Source of the DNA: Valencia hispanica
Lineage: Eukaryota > Chordata > Actinopteri > Cyprinodontiformes > Valenciidae
Reading direction: 5' to 3'
Length of the DNA stretch: 64,000 bases
NCBI GenBank assembly: GCA_963556495.2
Contig: OY747723.1
Span: 17,194,501-17,258,500, forward strand
The position numbers and the translations under genes are program-made. Every line of letters starts with the position of its first letter. Positions within the stretch are counted from its first letter, which is position 1. Shown here piece after piece: positions 1 to 10,379 of this stretch. The notes beneath the pieces were generated by a model that saw nothing but the letters and a program-made list of their open reading frames with translations, was not told where the DNA came from and made no database searches.

Positions 1-69
1 CATTTTAAAAGTCTGATTTCAGTCGGACTAAGGCAATAATTCGAATTTCTCTTGCTGCATGTAAACGTA

Positions 70-253
70 CTGACTGTTAGCTTAATTGGTCTCTCTAAAT
101 TTCCCTTAAGTGTGTGTGTGTGCATGGTTGTTTTTACTGTGTGTCTCTGTTGCCCGTACTGTGTGTCTCCGTTGCCCTGTGATGGACTGGCGACCTGTCC
201 ATGGTGTACCCCGCCTTTCGCTCAATGATTGCTGGAGATAGGCACCAGGGCAC
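70..253 (+). repeat. SINE-like dispersed repeat, 5'-truncated copy
   Basis: This stretch matches, in reverse orientation, the body of the tRNA-headed SINE at 58668-59012. Shared blocks include the 'taattggtctctctaaatt' block, the (GT)n/ccatg block, the 'cagtccat' block and the 'ggtgcctatctc' block. The tRNA-like head is missing here. The right edge abuts the broken 3' end of Rex3 at about 253, so Rex3 and the SINE are directly fused. Confidence 0.55.
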
Positions 254-644
254 TGGGCCTTCCCCTGGGCCTCCTCCTGGTGGGACGTGGCCGAAACACC
301 TCACCAGGGAGGCGTCCAGAAGGCATCCTGACCAGATGGGCGAGCCACCTCAACTGACTCTTCTCGATGTGGAGGAGCAGCGGCTCTACTCTGAGCCCCC
401 TCCGGATGATTGAGCTTCTCACCCTATCTCTAAGGGAGAGCCCAGATACCCTGTGGAGATAACTCATTTCAGCTTGTATCCGTGATCTCGTTCTTTCGGT
501 CACCACCCAGAGTTCGTGACCATAGATGAGGGTAGGCACGTAGATCGACCGGTACAGCGCCCGCATAACTGCAGATGCCCTACTAATCCATCTATTGATC
601 CCCCGCTCCATTTTTTTTCACCTCATTCGTGAACAAGACCCCCG
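254..644 (-). pseudogene. Rex3 reverse transcriptase, C-terminal part (broken)
   Basis: The minus-strand reading contains the RT C-terminal segment seen in fish Rex3-type proteins, including YGHELWVVTERTRSRIQAEM, GLSLRDRVRSS, EPLLLHIEKSQLRWLAHLVR and the Arg/Pro-rich RRRPRGRP. The protein breaks immediately after RPRGRP, where the frame runs into the SINE-like repeat, so the usual last few dozen residues are missing. The upstream end at 644 is the L2 insertion point. A frameshift or small deletion near 610-620 (poly-T on the plus strand) precedes the WISRASAVMRALYRS segment. Confidence 0.8.
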
Positions 645-1211
645 GATCAAATCAAATCAAATCAAACTTTATTTATGAAGCGCTTTTCATACAAGAAGTT
701 GCATCACAAAGTGCTTTACAGATTAAAATGACCCCACATAAAACCACCTTCCCTTCCCTCCCCCACAGATTTAAAAGCATGGTCACAGTTATACCCCCCT
801 CCCCCCAACCCATCTCCCACGCACACACACAGTTAAAAGAAAAGGTAAAAAAGGACATTGGGCCGAGTGCAGATGAACCATGCAAGGAAACGCCATCAGA
901 GGAGCCATCTGCCCCGGCAGCAGTAGATTAACAGCAGCAGCCGAGGCACTGACACAGGGCACCCAGTGGAGGCAAGGCCAAGACCCCCACCTCCACCCAA
1001 GCTCCACCCGGAGAGCACCCAGGCAGCTACAGCCGACCACCGCTCCCGGGGCAGAGGGCTCCCACAGAGGAAACACTGGAACGGGGATTAAGATAAATTA
1101 AAGTATAAAAAGAAACGGTAAATTAATGTGCTAAGATTAAATAGTAAAACTGATAAAAATATAATCATATAAAACATCCAAAGCAATTAAACAAACAGTG
1201 ATAAATAATAA

Positions 1212-4190
1212 TCAGTTAAAAGCTAAGCTAAAAAGGTGAGTCTTGAGCCTGCTCTTAAAAACATGAATATTCTCTGCAGCCCTGAGGTTCTCTGGCAGCC
1301 TGTTCCAGAGGTGAGGGCCATAAAACTGGAAAGACGCCTCGCCATGCTTGTGTGTCCTGACTTTTGGGGTGACAAGGAGACGGCTGCCAGAGGAGCGCAG
1401 AGACCGCGAAGGTTTATATGGTAAAAGCAGTTCAGAGAGATAAGAAGGCCCAAGACCATTAAGACACTTAAAAACCATTAAAAGAACCTTAAAGTCGATC
1501 CTGAAATGTACGGGGAGCCAATGCAATGATTTTAAGACCGGTGTAATGTGCTCCCGCCTCCTGGTCTTCGTCAGGACACGTGCTGCTGAATTTTGTAGTA
1601 GTTGTAAACCTGATATACTCTTTTTGGGAAGACCAGAAAGCAGGGCATTACAGTAATCAATTCTACTGGAGATAAAAGCATGCATCAGTGTCTCCGTATT
1701 GGCCCGAGACAGAATGGGGCGGACTCTGGCGATGTTCTTTAGTTGATAAAAACCTATTTTAGTGATATTTTTTATGTGAGGAATAAAAGTCAGCTCAGAG
1801 TCAAAAATCACGCCCAGGTTCTTCACTTGTAAAGAGAGATTAAAAGACAGTGATTGTAGTTTTGGTAAAAGTTTCTCTCTCTGAGCCTCAGGACCGATGA
1901 CTAAAACTTCAGTTTTGTCCTGGTTGAGCTGGAGAAAGTTTTCTGCCATCCAGGATTTAATGTCTAAAATGCAGTTAAAAAGTGGGAGACATGGAGATGT
2001 ATAACTGTGTATCATCAGCATAACTGTGAAAGTTAACCCCATGTCTCCTGATGACGCTGCCAAGAGGGAGCATATAAAGGTTAAAAAGCACTGGGCCTAA
2101 AATTGAACCCTAGGGCACACCACATGTAATCCTATGGACCCTAGAGGAGCAGGTATCTAAACTTACCATAAAAGTCCTGTCTGTGAGATAGGATGTGAAC
2201 CATTTGTGAACAGCACCAGAGAGGCCGATCTGTTTTAAACGGGTTAAAAGAATAGTGTGATCCACTGTATCGAAGGCAGCGCTTAGATCCAGTAGAACCA
2301 ACACTGTCACCTTCTGAGCGTCATAATTTATTCTAAAATCATTTAAAATCTTCAGAAGGGCCATCTCTGTGCTGTGGTTCACCCTAAAACCAGACTGAAA
2401 TTTCTCCAGGACATTGTGCTCATTAATAAAATCATTAAGTTGAATTAAAACTAGCTTTTCTAAAACCTTGCTTAAAAATGGTAAGTTAGATACCGGTCTA
2501 AAATTATTAAAATCATTAAAATCTAAATTGCTCTTCTTCAGCAGGGGCTTCACTTCCGCCCCTTTAAAGGCGGCAGGAAAGACCCCCGTCTGAAGGGAGC
2601 AATTCATCATGGTTAAAATCTCATCCCCAAAAGATTCATAAAATGGCTTAAAAAATGAAGTGGGAATCGGGTCCAAAACACATGTGGTGGGCCTCACTGA
2701 GGAAAAAAATTTATCAAGAGTCCCAGCTTCTACCAGGACAAAACTGTCCAGCGTTTCCTCTGGTAAAGACACACACTCAGATTTGTCTAAAACCATGTTA
2801 CACTGAGAAGATAAAATATTACATCTGATGGTGTCTACCTTCCCTCTGAAGTGGTCTGCGAACTCCTCACAAAGAGTGTTTGAGGGGGTTTTCTGAAATG
2901 CAGTAGTAGCTCTGTTAAAAAGTTTATCAATGGTGGAAAAAAGGATTTTATGATTATTTTTATTGTCTGATATGATTTTTGCAAAGTAAGCATTTCTTGA
3001 ATTTCTTACAGCATTATTATAGGATTTGAGAAGTTCTGTGTATAATTGATGGTTTATCGTGGTTTTATTTTTTCTCCATTTTCTCTCTGCCGCCCTGCAG
3101 TCCCTCTTTAGTTTTTTAAGATTGTTATTTCTCCATGGCGCTGCAAGTTTTGAATGTGAGCGTTTCACTCTAAGTGGAGCCAGCAGGTCAAGAGCGGACT
3201 GAAGTCTTCTGTTAAAATCACTGACGATAAAATCACAGGGGGCAGGTAAGAGAGTAGGAGGAAACTTTTGGAAAACTTCTAGAAAACCTGCAGCCACTTC
3301 AGGGGTTAGATGGCGCTTCCTGACAGTTCTCACAGATGTCTCCTGCTGGATAAAACTGGTGATGTTAAAAAACACGCAGTAATGGTCAGAGACAGCCAAG
3401 TCAACAACAGAGGACACACGGGTGGACAGGCCATGCGTGATGACCAAGTCCAGGGTGTGTCCTCTGTTGTGAGTTGGCTGCATGACATGCTGACTAAAAT
3501 CCATATAATTCAAAATATTTAAAAATTCTGTTGATAAAGGGTCTAAAAGGTTATCCATGTGTAGATTAAAATCACCAGCTAAAATGATCCTTTCAAAGGA
3601 TTTGTACAAAATTGATAAAAACTCTGAAAATTCTTGAATAAAAAGTGCACTCTTTTTAGGAGGCCTGTAAACTGTGACACATAAAATCTGAGGAGTGCTA
3701 AAAACAGTTGCATTATATTCAAAAGTACTAAAATTATCAAATAAAACAGGTTTGGCAGAAAGCGTTGATGAACTAATAAAAGCAGTTCCGCCTCCCCTTT
3801 TGCAACTCCTCGTGGAATAAGTGAAGTTAAAATTTGGTGGGGAGGCCTCTGTAAGAACAACAGGGGCATCTGTACTCAGCCATGTTTCTGTTAAAAATAA
3901 ACAATGTATATTATGATCTAAAATTAGGTCATTTATTATAAAAGTTTTATTCAGCAGAGAGCGGACATTTAAAAGTGCCATATTAATAGTGGTTGGAGAT
4001 GGAGTGACTGTATGATCTACTGGGTGTAGGACTTTTGGTAACTGTTTGAGATTATTGGAGTTGCTTTTGCTACGTTTTTTATTATTTGTCCGCTCTCTGC
4101 TGATAATAACGGGTATAGATGATTTAGGGCAAGGTCCAAGTCCGATATGTGAATTACTGTTAAAATCAGAACTGAGTTCATAGGAGCAGG
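1212..4190 (-). pseudogene. L2 ORF2: endonuclease-reverse transcriptase (one stop, one frameshift)
   Basis: One long frame runs from about 4190 to 2110; its Met at 3981 begins MALLNVRSLLNK, a typical endonuclease start. Visible endonuclease motifs are LTETWLS, AGDFNLHMDN and SDHYCVFF. RT motifs follow: FRPVSNLPFLSKVLEKL, QSGFRVNHSTEMAL, LLDLSAAFDTVDHTILL and ITCGVP. A TAG at about 2110 replaces the Gln of the GVPQG box. The YADD catalytic box lies at about 2010-2040 in a different frame from the rest, so there is also a frameshift before SWMAENFLQLNQDKTEVL. The C-terminal part (to 1212) is intact, with ILSRANTETLMHAFISSRID and LHWLPVHFRIDFK. Damage is slight, suggesting a fairly recent death. 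Confidence 0.9.
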
Positions 4191-4203
4191 GACCAGCTGC
4201 ACA

Positions 4204-4757
4204 TCAGGATGTGGCAGAAGGGGCATGGAGGGCAGGTGCAGCTGGGGCTGGTGTGGTAGACAGGGGGGGGCGAGGGAATGCCAGGCTCATTGACAGCATG
4301 CGGGCACCCTGTCTATTAAGATGTAGTCCATCTGGACCAAACAATTGACTCCTGCCCCAGAAAATGTTAAAATTGTCCATAAAACCAATATTGTGCATCA
4401 CGGTGGCAGAGGAAAGCCAGGTGTTAAGAGATAAAAGTCTGCTAAAACGACCAATACCTCTGCCAACAGTGGGGGTGGGGCCAGAAATAAAAACAGACAC
4501 ATGTGTGTATTTTAAAAGATTAAACAAATTAATAAAATCCAGCTTCAGGAGCTCAGATTGCTGTTTACGAATGTCGTTGGTTCCAGCGTGAATAATAACT
4601 CTACTCACAGATGGGTGATGTTGGATATGGTCCAGGATCTGTTCAGTAATATCCTTTACGGTGGCTCCAGGAAAACACAGTGTGACCGCTCCTCTCATCC
4701 TTACATTCCTGATAATAGAGTCTCCAATGATGAGCGTGGTGGGCGGCTGGTCAACAA
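4204..4757 (-). pseudogene. L2 ORF1: SGNH/GDSL-type esterase domain, 5'-truncated
   Basis: The frame is open from the Rex3 junction and starts with TTLIIGDSIIRNVRMRGAV, giving the block I GDS serine motif. Next comes VIIHAGTNDIRKQ (block III GTND, with the oxyanion-hole Asn) and DGLHLNRQGARML (block V DxxH, the catalytic Asp and His). This is the esterase domain known in ORF1 of CR1/L2-type LINEs. All catalytic blocks are visible. The N-terminal portion is missing because the element is 5'-truncated, and a Pro/Ala-rich tail ends the frame at 4204. The first in-frame Met (4698) lies after the GDS motif, so it is not the original start. Confidence 0.85.
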
Positions 4758-4760
4758 GTT

Positions 4761-5345
4761 GATACTTAAACTCCTACACTTGGGGAAGGACCTCATCCCC
4801 GACCCAAAGAAGGCACCCCACCCTTTTCCGGCTCAAGACCATGGTCTTGGATAGGGAGGTGCTGATTCCCATCCCAGCTGCTTCACACTCAGCTGTGAAA
4901 AGCTGTTGATCACGTACCGATGAAGCCAACAGGACCACATCATCTGCAAAAAGCAGAGATCCAATCCTGAGGCCACCAAAGCGTATCCCCTCAACACCTT
5001 GGCTGCACCTAGACATCCTGTCCATAGAAGTTATGAACAGGATCAGTGACAAAGGGGCAACCTTGGCCGAGTCCAACACTCACCGGGAACAAGCCCGATT
5101 TACTGCCGGCAATGCATACCAAACTCCAGCACCGGTCGTACAGGGACCTAACAGCCTGTATCAAGGGGCCTGGTACCCCATACTCCCGGAGTACGCCCCA
5201 CAGGACTCCCCAAGGGACAAGGTCGAACGGCTTCTCCAAATCCTCAAAACACATGTAGATCGGTTGGGTGAACTCCCACACACTCTCCAAGACCCTGCTG
5301 AGGGTGTGGAGCTGGTCCAGTGTACCATGGCCAGGACGTAAACCG
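4761..5345 (-). pseudogene. Rex3 reverse transcriptase, central palm segment (frameshifted)
   Basis: Two overlapping minus-strand frames carry RT core motifs: FEDLEKPFDLVPWGVLWGVL (motif A region, with the usual aspartates partly altered), VGLGQGCP (motif B), and LLFADDVVLLASS (the FADD catalytic box). They are joined by a frameshift near 5010-5080. The C-terminal side reads SKTMVLSRKRVGCLLWVGDEVLPQV and then stops at the L2 junction. The order matches Rex3/RTE reverse transcriptase. No intact protein can be made. Confidence 0.85.
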
Positions 5346-5599
5346 CATTGTTCTTCCTGGATCCGAGGTTCGACTATGCATCGGACCCTCCTCTCCAGAA
5401 CTCATGAATAGACCTTAACAGGGAGGCTAAGAAGTTTGAGTCTGTCCGGCGTCCTCCCCCACCATCAGAGCTGACTCACCACCAGGTAGTGGTCAGTGGA
5501 CAGCTCAGCCCATCTTTTCACCGAGGGTCCAAAACATGCGGCCGCAGATCAGATGAAATGACAACCAAGTCGATCATCGAGCTGCGGCCTAGGGTGTCA

Positions 5600-6100
5600 T
5601 GGTGTCAAGTGCACATATGGACACCCTCATGCCTGAAAATGGTGTTCATTATGGACAATCCATGACGACCACAGAAGTCCAATAACAAGACACCGCTCGG
5701 GTTCAGATCAGGGGGGCCATTCCGCCCAACCACACCCCTCCAGGTCTCACTGTCATTGCCCATGTGTGGGATGAAGTCCCCCAGCAGAACAAAGGAGTCC
5801 CTAGGATGAGCACTCTCCAGCACCTCCTACAAGGATTCCAAAAAGGGTGGGTAAACTGATCTGCCATTTGGCGCGTAAGCACAAACAACCGTCAGGACCT
5901 GTCCCCCCCACCCGTAGGTGGAGGGAGGAAACACGCTCGTTCACAGGGGTAAACCCCAACATACAGGTGCCGAGATGGGGGGCAACAAGTATGCCCAGCT
6001 CAGCGCCTTTCAACGGGGGCGACTCCAGAGTGGAAGAGAGTCTAACCGCCAAGGTCCCCGCCTTTGGCTGCCGCCCGAGCCACCTAGGTTCACTTGTTCC
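5600..6100 (-). pseudogene. Rex3 apurinic-like endonuclease domain (broken)
   Basis: The minus-strand frames contain VNERVSSLHLRVGG, then [12 protein letters not shown] and [21 protein letters not shown], which match the endonuclease/exonuclease/phosphatase-fold domain found upstream of RT in RTE-type LINEs. The metal- and phosphate-binding GDFNxH motif appears as GDFIPHMG, with the Asn replaced. A frameshift lies near 5810-5830. Upstream similarity fades at about 6100, consistent with 5' truncation during target-primed reverse transcription. Confidence 0.75.
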
Positions 6101-6344
6101 ACTAAAATTGGTGACCCAAAATATAACTCTTTTAAATCTAAATATGAACAACTTCTGACTGAACTGCAAATGTTTTCTTGACTCTACAGATCAGATTGTA
6201 ATCGAGACCTGGAGGTGGCTAGTGAAATTGATTTGAACAATAGTGGGTGTATTTTTATTTATTTATTTTTGTTACTCATTATTTGTCTGATGCTTAAACT
6301 TTTTGAAGATCTGAAACATTTTTGTGCAAGAAATACAGAAGACA

Positions 6345-6352
6345 CCTGTAAC
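6345..6352. repeat. hAT target-site duplication, left copy
   Basis: The 8-bp CCTGTAAC is repeated exactly at 9729-9736. An 8-bp duplication is the hallmark of hAT insertion. Confidence 0.9.
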
Positions 6353-6566
6353 TAGTGATGTTACGATGTGTGCCGAGGCTACGAAGCGTGTGTCGAGCAG
6401 TGGAGGGGGCATTTCCACAAAACGCGTATCGAGGCCTGCTTCATTTAGGGGAGGAGCCGAAAACGATGACGTCTGAAGCCCCGCTGCCTGGCTGTACCAT
6501 GTGACTGCTTCAGGAAGTGGTTCAGAGTTTGCGGAGTGGTTTGACAGCTGTTGAGGCTATGGCCTT

Positions 6567-6666
6567 TACTGAACGAACTGGATCTCCCATTATCCTTTCA
6601 CTGAACGAACTGCATCTCCCAGCATCCTTCCACTGAACGAACTGCATCTCCCAGCACCCATTGCGC
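6567..6666 (+). promoter_or_regulatory. Triplicated 'ctgaacgaactgcatctccc' motif resembling ZNF143/Staf sites
   Basis: Three roughly 32-bp units in tandem share the core 'gaactgcatctcccagca'. The last continues into 'cccattgcg'. The arrangement resembles the known vertebrate promoter motif ACTACAA(Y)TCCCAG followed by a TTGCG-like extension, bound by ZNF143/Staf. Its position near the 5' end of the hAT element and upstream of the coding remnant suggests it served as the transposon promoter. The resemblance was judged by eye. Confidence 0.4.
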
Positions 6667-7634
6667 TGCCCTCAACCCATTCTCATTGGTCTGTGGCCAG
6701 TGATGACATCACAGAGTTGATAAAAGCAGCGCGAATATTGAAATAAGCGTCTCTATTGGTCTCTCTTGGTCCCAGAGCGGTGCCTGTGAGGAAACGCTTT
6801 AATCCACTGCTAGCATTTTCCCCTTTTTCCGTTCAAACCTGCTGGACCAGGAAGAACTTCCCTTTTAAACTTCGAAGTGAATCGGCCGATCGAACGGACT
6901 TTCCTGTACGGGTACCCAGGTAGTCCGCTGGCCATCTGAGCTCTATTGAAAATAGGCCTGAGTCCCTCAGCGCCTAAAAGTCGGATGTCCGCTTTCCCGA
7001 CCTCGGTTTTGCGCAAAACCGCGCCTTTAAACTGGACACTTTCTACGTTCTTCGTCGTGGACTGTGGAGAGCTGCTCCCACCAAGTAGGATTAAACTGAT
7101 TTATATCTTTGGTCTGGGTAGAGGAGAGGGTCTTGACGGTTAATATCCATTTTCTGTTGGATAAAATAAGTTTGTCAACTTGGTAACCACTGTTATTCTT
7201 GGTCGTCTGTCGCCGTACACCGACCCTGAATGTGCATGCTTTTTGTGTTTTATTATTTGACTTTGGTTGCAACCAGAAGCAGTATATTATATTGTATTAT
7301 TTCCTTGTTTGTTTATTGTCTGCTGCGGTCGGCGCGGGTCTGTTTAGACAGGTCGCGTGGCCTCAGTTGATCCCCTTTCTCCGTCGCCCTCGTTTCCTTT
7401 TTCCAAGCCACCATTGCTAATGAAACTAGCGTTTTGTTGAATTGCCACGCAGTCTTCCTTTGTGAACCGATCGCGCCAATTGATAAGACTTGAGTTATTT
7501 ATCGCATTGAGTGTGCTAAACTGAACCCCCCCTCATCCGCTCGCTGTCTCACACACACACACACACACACAGCCGCACACACACGCCCCCTTCCCTCGAT
7601 GTTAACTTTGTTCTATATTTTTGCATGCGTTAGA

Positions 7635-7730
7635 ATAGATGGAAATTATGAATGAAATGTAATCTGTAAGGTAACCTATTTCATAGATGGAAATTATGAA
7701 TGAAATGTAATCTGTAAGGTAACCTATTTC
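7635..7730. repeat. 48-bp exact tandem duplication inside the hAT element
   Basis: The unit starting 'atagatggaaattatg' at 7635-7682 is repeated without change at 7683-7730. The identity implies a recent slippage or duplication event. Confidence 0.95.
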
Positions 7731-9003
7731 ATTAATAAATTCCCTTAAGTAACGAGAAGTTTCCTGTGCTATTTCAGTGTGTGCTGTGAAGTTTGTTTTA
7801 ACCCCGCGGACGAACTCTACGTCTTTTCAGAGAGACTAACAGTCTGGTTTAATTAAAATTATCTCATTTATGAGATTGGTGCCCCGAAATCTTTAATAAA
7901 CAGGTTAAATTCGAACGTCATCAATAATTATATTAATATTAAATTATTGATTATAATTATTGATGCTCAGAAAACCAGACAACAAATATTTATTATTAGT
8001 AGTTACAACACAGCAATATAAATCCCCTCAGGCTCCATTCCAAATGTGGGTTTGTGTAGGAGAGTTGCAGCCAGTTTGGTTAGCGTTTATATAGTTTGGA
8101 GAGTATAGAGACAGATGGTTTGAAGATTTAAGAGAGAGTGGGAGAGAAAGATAAGATTTAGGTAAGGTGACCAACCGTCCTGTTTTCCCCGGACATGTCC
8201 ACTTTTCACGTGCCGTCCAGGGCGTCTGGGGGGATTTCATAGATTGATGAAAATGTCCTGGTTTTCATCGTTTTTAAGGGGACTAATAAGCATACCTAAA
8301 TTGACTGGTGTGATGCATGCAATACGACACATTTCCTCTAATCTATCGTTTAGATGCTTTAGTGGATGGTTCTGAACCGTTTCAGACATAAGACAGCGGG
8401 CTGTGATGCGCTGCACCAGTTTGCCCTTCACCGTGCTGCGACTGTTTACAAGATATTAAAGTGCAAGTGTAACTTTACAGACAAACAGCTGGCATATGTG
8501 TTTCTTTGTGTGACAAAAGTGGCAAAGATCCAGTAGGTCCACATGGAAACGAAATCTATAATTCATCTATAAACTGATTGAGGAGGATGAAGATAAAATC
8601 TAAAAAATGGAGCAGGTATTATTGTGTTTTTGAGACTGCTGCTTTTTAATTTTATTATTACATTGAAAAGAAAATAATAGCCTACCTGTTTTCTCAGAAT
8701 GTTATTTCAGATTTGTTTAATTTTTGTCCAGTAAAGCAAACTATTACTGTTTCTGGTACATTTTCTAATTCGGAAGAGTAATTATTTATATTATTAATTA
8801 ATTTCTAGAGATTTTAAAGTCATTTTTGCACTTGTGAAAGCCAATCTGAAGTTTGTTATTAAACTGTTAATTCTAACCACATGGAGAATGCATGCTTTAA
8901 ATATGTTAAAATCAAAAGCCTGATCACAGTCATCACAGTGTTTCAGGACTGTGCCAAGTGTCCTCTTTTTTTTTTTAGAGACAGATGAGATAAGTGAGAG
9001 GAT

Positions 9004-9411
9004 GGAACCAGCTAGGAAGAGGAGGATTCCTCCTGTTTGGGAGCAAACTATTAGCAGGCTGGAACCCCCCCCTGGAATATTGGGAAAATCAAAAATTGCT
9101 GTACCCCAATTTATATAGTCTAGCACCTGTGTTTTTGTGTACGCCGGCATCTTCTGTGCCTTGTGAAAGAGTGTTTTCAAAGGCTGGTGAGGTGGTGTCA
9201 AGAAGAAGGAATCGCTTAAAACCTAAAACTGTTGAGAAACGGCTATTTTTGAATAAAAATGTTTTTCCCCTGTTTTGTATATCATTGCCCAAGTTACACA
9301 ATAATTTTCAGTCCCCTCTTCGTAGTTCCACAAGCATTTCCACTTTCCTCTGCCTGCTTAAGCCCATGCCTTTTGCCTCAAGTGAGAGAAAAACATTATT
9401 ACACAACCTGC
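9004..9411 (+). pseudogene. hAT transposase, internally deleted (N-terminal scrap joined to dimerisation domain)
   Basis: An ATG at 9004 opens a frame reading MEPARKRRIPPVWE, like the start of a BED-finger hAT transposase. After about 25 codons the sequence shifts to the C-terminal dimerisation region in another frame: NPPLEYWENQ, FLCTPASSVPCERVFSKAGEV, then RRRNRLKPKTVEKRLFLNKN. The BED zinc finger and the catalytic RNase H-like domain are absent. A poly-pyrimidine tract ending in AG (8968-8983) just upstream looks like a splice acceptor. The deletion fuses the first and last parts of the gene and is typical of non-autonomous hAT derivatives. Confidence 0.75.
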
Positions 9412-9644
9412 CATAACATATGATACTACCGTTTGGGGATAATTAACAGACAGAATACATTCAAAAAATACTTTTATTGTTCACATTTGTACTATTTGAT
9501 GTAGAGAAATTATTTTTTTGGAACTCATAGTCACCCCAAGAACCATAGCAGACTTACAACTTTAATGCATCACACATTAAGTGGCTAAGAGCTACAGCTG
9601 CCTGTGATTATGTACCTGGCCAGTAGGGGGGGGGTGTGTTCACA

Positions 9645-9714
9645 TGAAGCCCCATGAGCAGAACCCTTTCTTGAACCAATTGGCTGAAGTGGTTCAATGT
9701 CCCATGGGGCTTCA
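9645..9714. repeat. Nested inverted repeats in the hAT right subterminal region
   Basis: TGAAGCCCCATG at 9645-9656 pairs perfectly with 9703-9714. Inside it TTGAACCA at 9671-9678 pairs with 9690-9697. Subterminal repeats are often transposase-binding sites in hAT elements; that role here is inferred. Confidence 0.7.
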
Positions 9715-9728
9715 TCTCGCCATCACTA

Positions 9729-9736
9729 CCTGTAAC
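9729..9736. repeat. hAT target-site duplication, right copy
   Basis: Exact second copy of CCTGTAAC, directly after the right terminal inverted repeat. Confidence 0.9.
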
Positions 9737-9899
9737 GTAATCTAATAGCTACTACTTACATCACTTGGAATGATTAGGGAGGGAAATGTAAAATTTGGCA
9801 TTCATTCTAGTTATTTACTGGTACAATCATGTACATTTTTTTTCATTCAAAAATTTTCTGTTATCTAACTGTACACTTTTGTGCTTTGTTTATGTTCAG

Positions 9900-10032
9900 A
9901 ATGTGTCTTGAGACAGAAGTAGAACTGCTCTGCGTTTATCAGGAATACCCTCAGCTAGACCCTTGGAGTGAGGATCATCTTGGAATAAAGAATACTGATG
10001 GAGAGCCCGGCTTACGTCCTTTCCCTCTAGAG
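9900..10032 (+). CDS. Candidate coding exon, unrecognised
   Basis: An open segment is preceded by 'gtttatgttcag' (a possible 3' splice site) and followed by 'gag|gtattt' (a possible donor). It reads MCLETEVELLCVYQEYPQ and then an acidic stretch ending PGLRPFPLE. I do not recognise the protein. It lies outside the hAT element, in otherwise AT-rich sequence where an open frame of this composition is not expected. It could be a host exon, part of a processed copy, or chance. It might belong with the open segment at 11341-11641. Confidence 0.22.
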
Positions 10033-10379
10033 GTATTTTTTTCTCGTATGATTAGTTTATTCTTGTGTGTAGACTTCCTGGTGTTAAAACAAGTTGTTTT
10101 AATGAAATTGGTAGTAAGTTATTGATTATACTGTTGAAGAAAAGGGTGAATTTAGGTTGGATGGCAATTGCTTTGAGATATTTTGTTTGCAATGTCAGAT
10201 TTTATGTGCAAGTGTTCATGCTTTTTTTGGAGTAAAACACTGTATTTAAGATGATAAAAGATGCATTTTAATATATTCAATCTCCCTTTATATATAAGAG
10301 GACTAAAGCAATTTGCCCAATAACTATATATGGAGATGAATCCTTTTCCAAAGCAAAACATGAAGATTGAATTAAAATT

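Larger units (their letters stand above)
646..4760 (-). mobile_element. L2-clade LINE, nearly full length, inserted in Rex3
   Basis: A minus-strand element of about 4.1 kb. From its 5' side it holds an SGNH-esterase ORF1 (4757-4204), an ORF2 with endonuclease and reverse transcriptase (about 4190-1212), a GC-rich 3' UTR (1210-690), and a 3' tail of short GATTT-type repeats (seen on the plus strand as repeated 'atcaa' at 646-665). It splits Rex3: a short 'gat' lies at both edges, consistent with little or no target duplication. The 5' end begins inside ORF1, so it is mildly 5'-truncated. A stop and a frameshift in ORF2 make it inactive. Confidence 0.9.
254..6100 (-). mobile_element. Rex3 (RTE-clade) non-LTR retrotransposon, degenerate and split by a nested L2
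   Basis: Two minus-strand blocks, 4761-6100 and 254-644, are consecutive parts of one Rex3-type LINE. The distal block carries endonuclease and then the middle of the reverse transcriptase; the proximal block carries the thumb/C-terminal part. The plus-strand text near 5044 (gtgacaaaggggcaacctt) closely resembles the conserved site used to detect Rex3 in fishes, as I recall it. The two blocks read on from each other across the L2 insertion (sequence 'gagtttaagtatc' then 'gggtcttgttcacg' on the minus strand). The 5' end is truncated at about 6100, there is an internal deletion around 5340-5600, and the 3' end breaks at about 253. It is non-functional. Confidence 0.85.
6353..9728 (+). mobile_element. 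hAT-superfamily DNA transposon, deletion derivative, 3376 bp
   Basis: The ends are TAGTGATG on both strands (left 6353-6360; right, read on the minus strand, from 9728), an imperfect terminal inverted repeat of roughly 16 bp, flanked by an exact 8-bp duplication. Inside are three copies of a promoter-like motif (6567-6666), a (CA)n run near 7550, a 48-bp tandem duplication (7635-7730), and a C-terminal hAT dimerisation domain (about 9060-9270). Most of the transposase coding sequence is missing, so it would need a transposase supplied from elsewhere. The block at about 8165-8460 may be another repeat nested inside. Confidence 0.9.

Noticed and set aside
8165..8975. Separate nested transposon inside the hAT element ('accgtcctgttttccccgg' block)
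   Set aside because: The block looks like a dispersed repeat, but no inverted ends or duplications could be found; similar words at 8167 and 8955 are direct rather than inverted.
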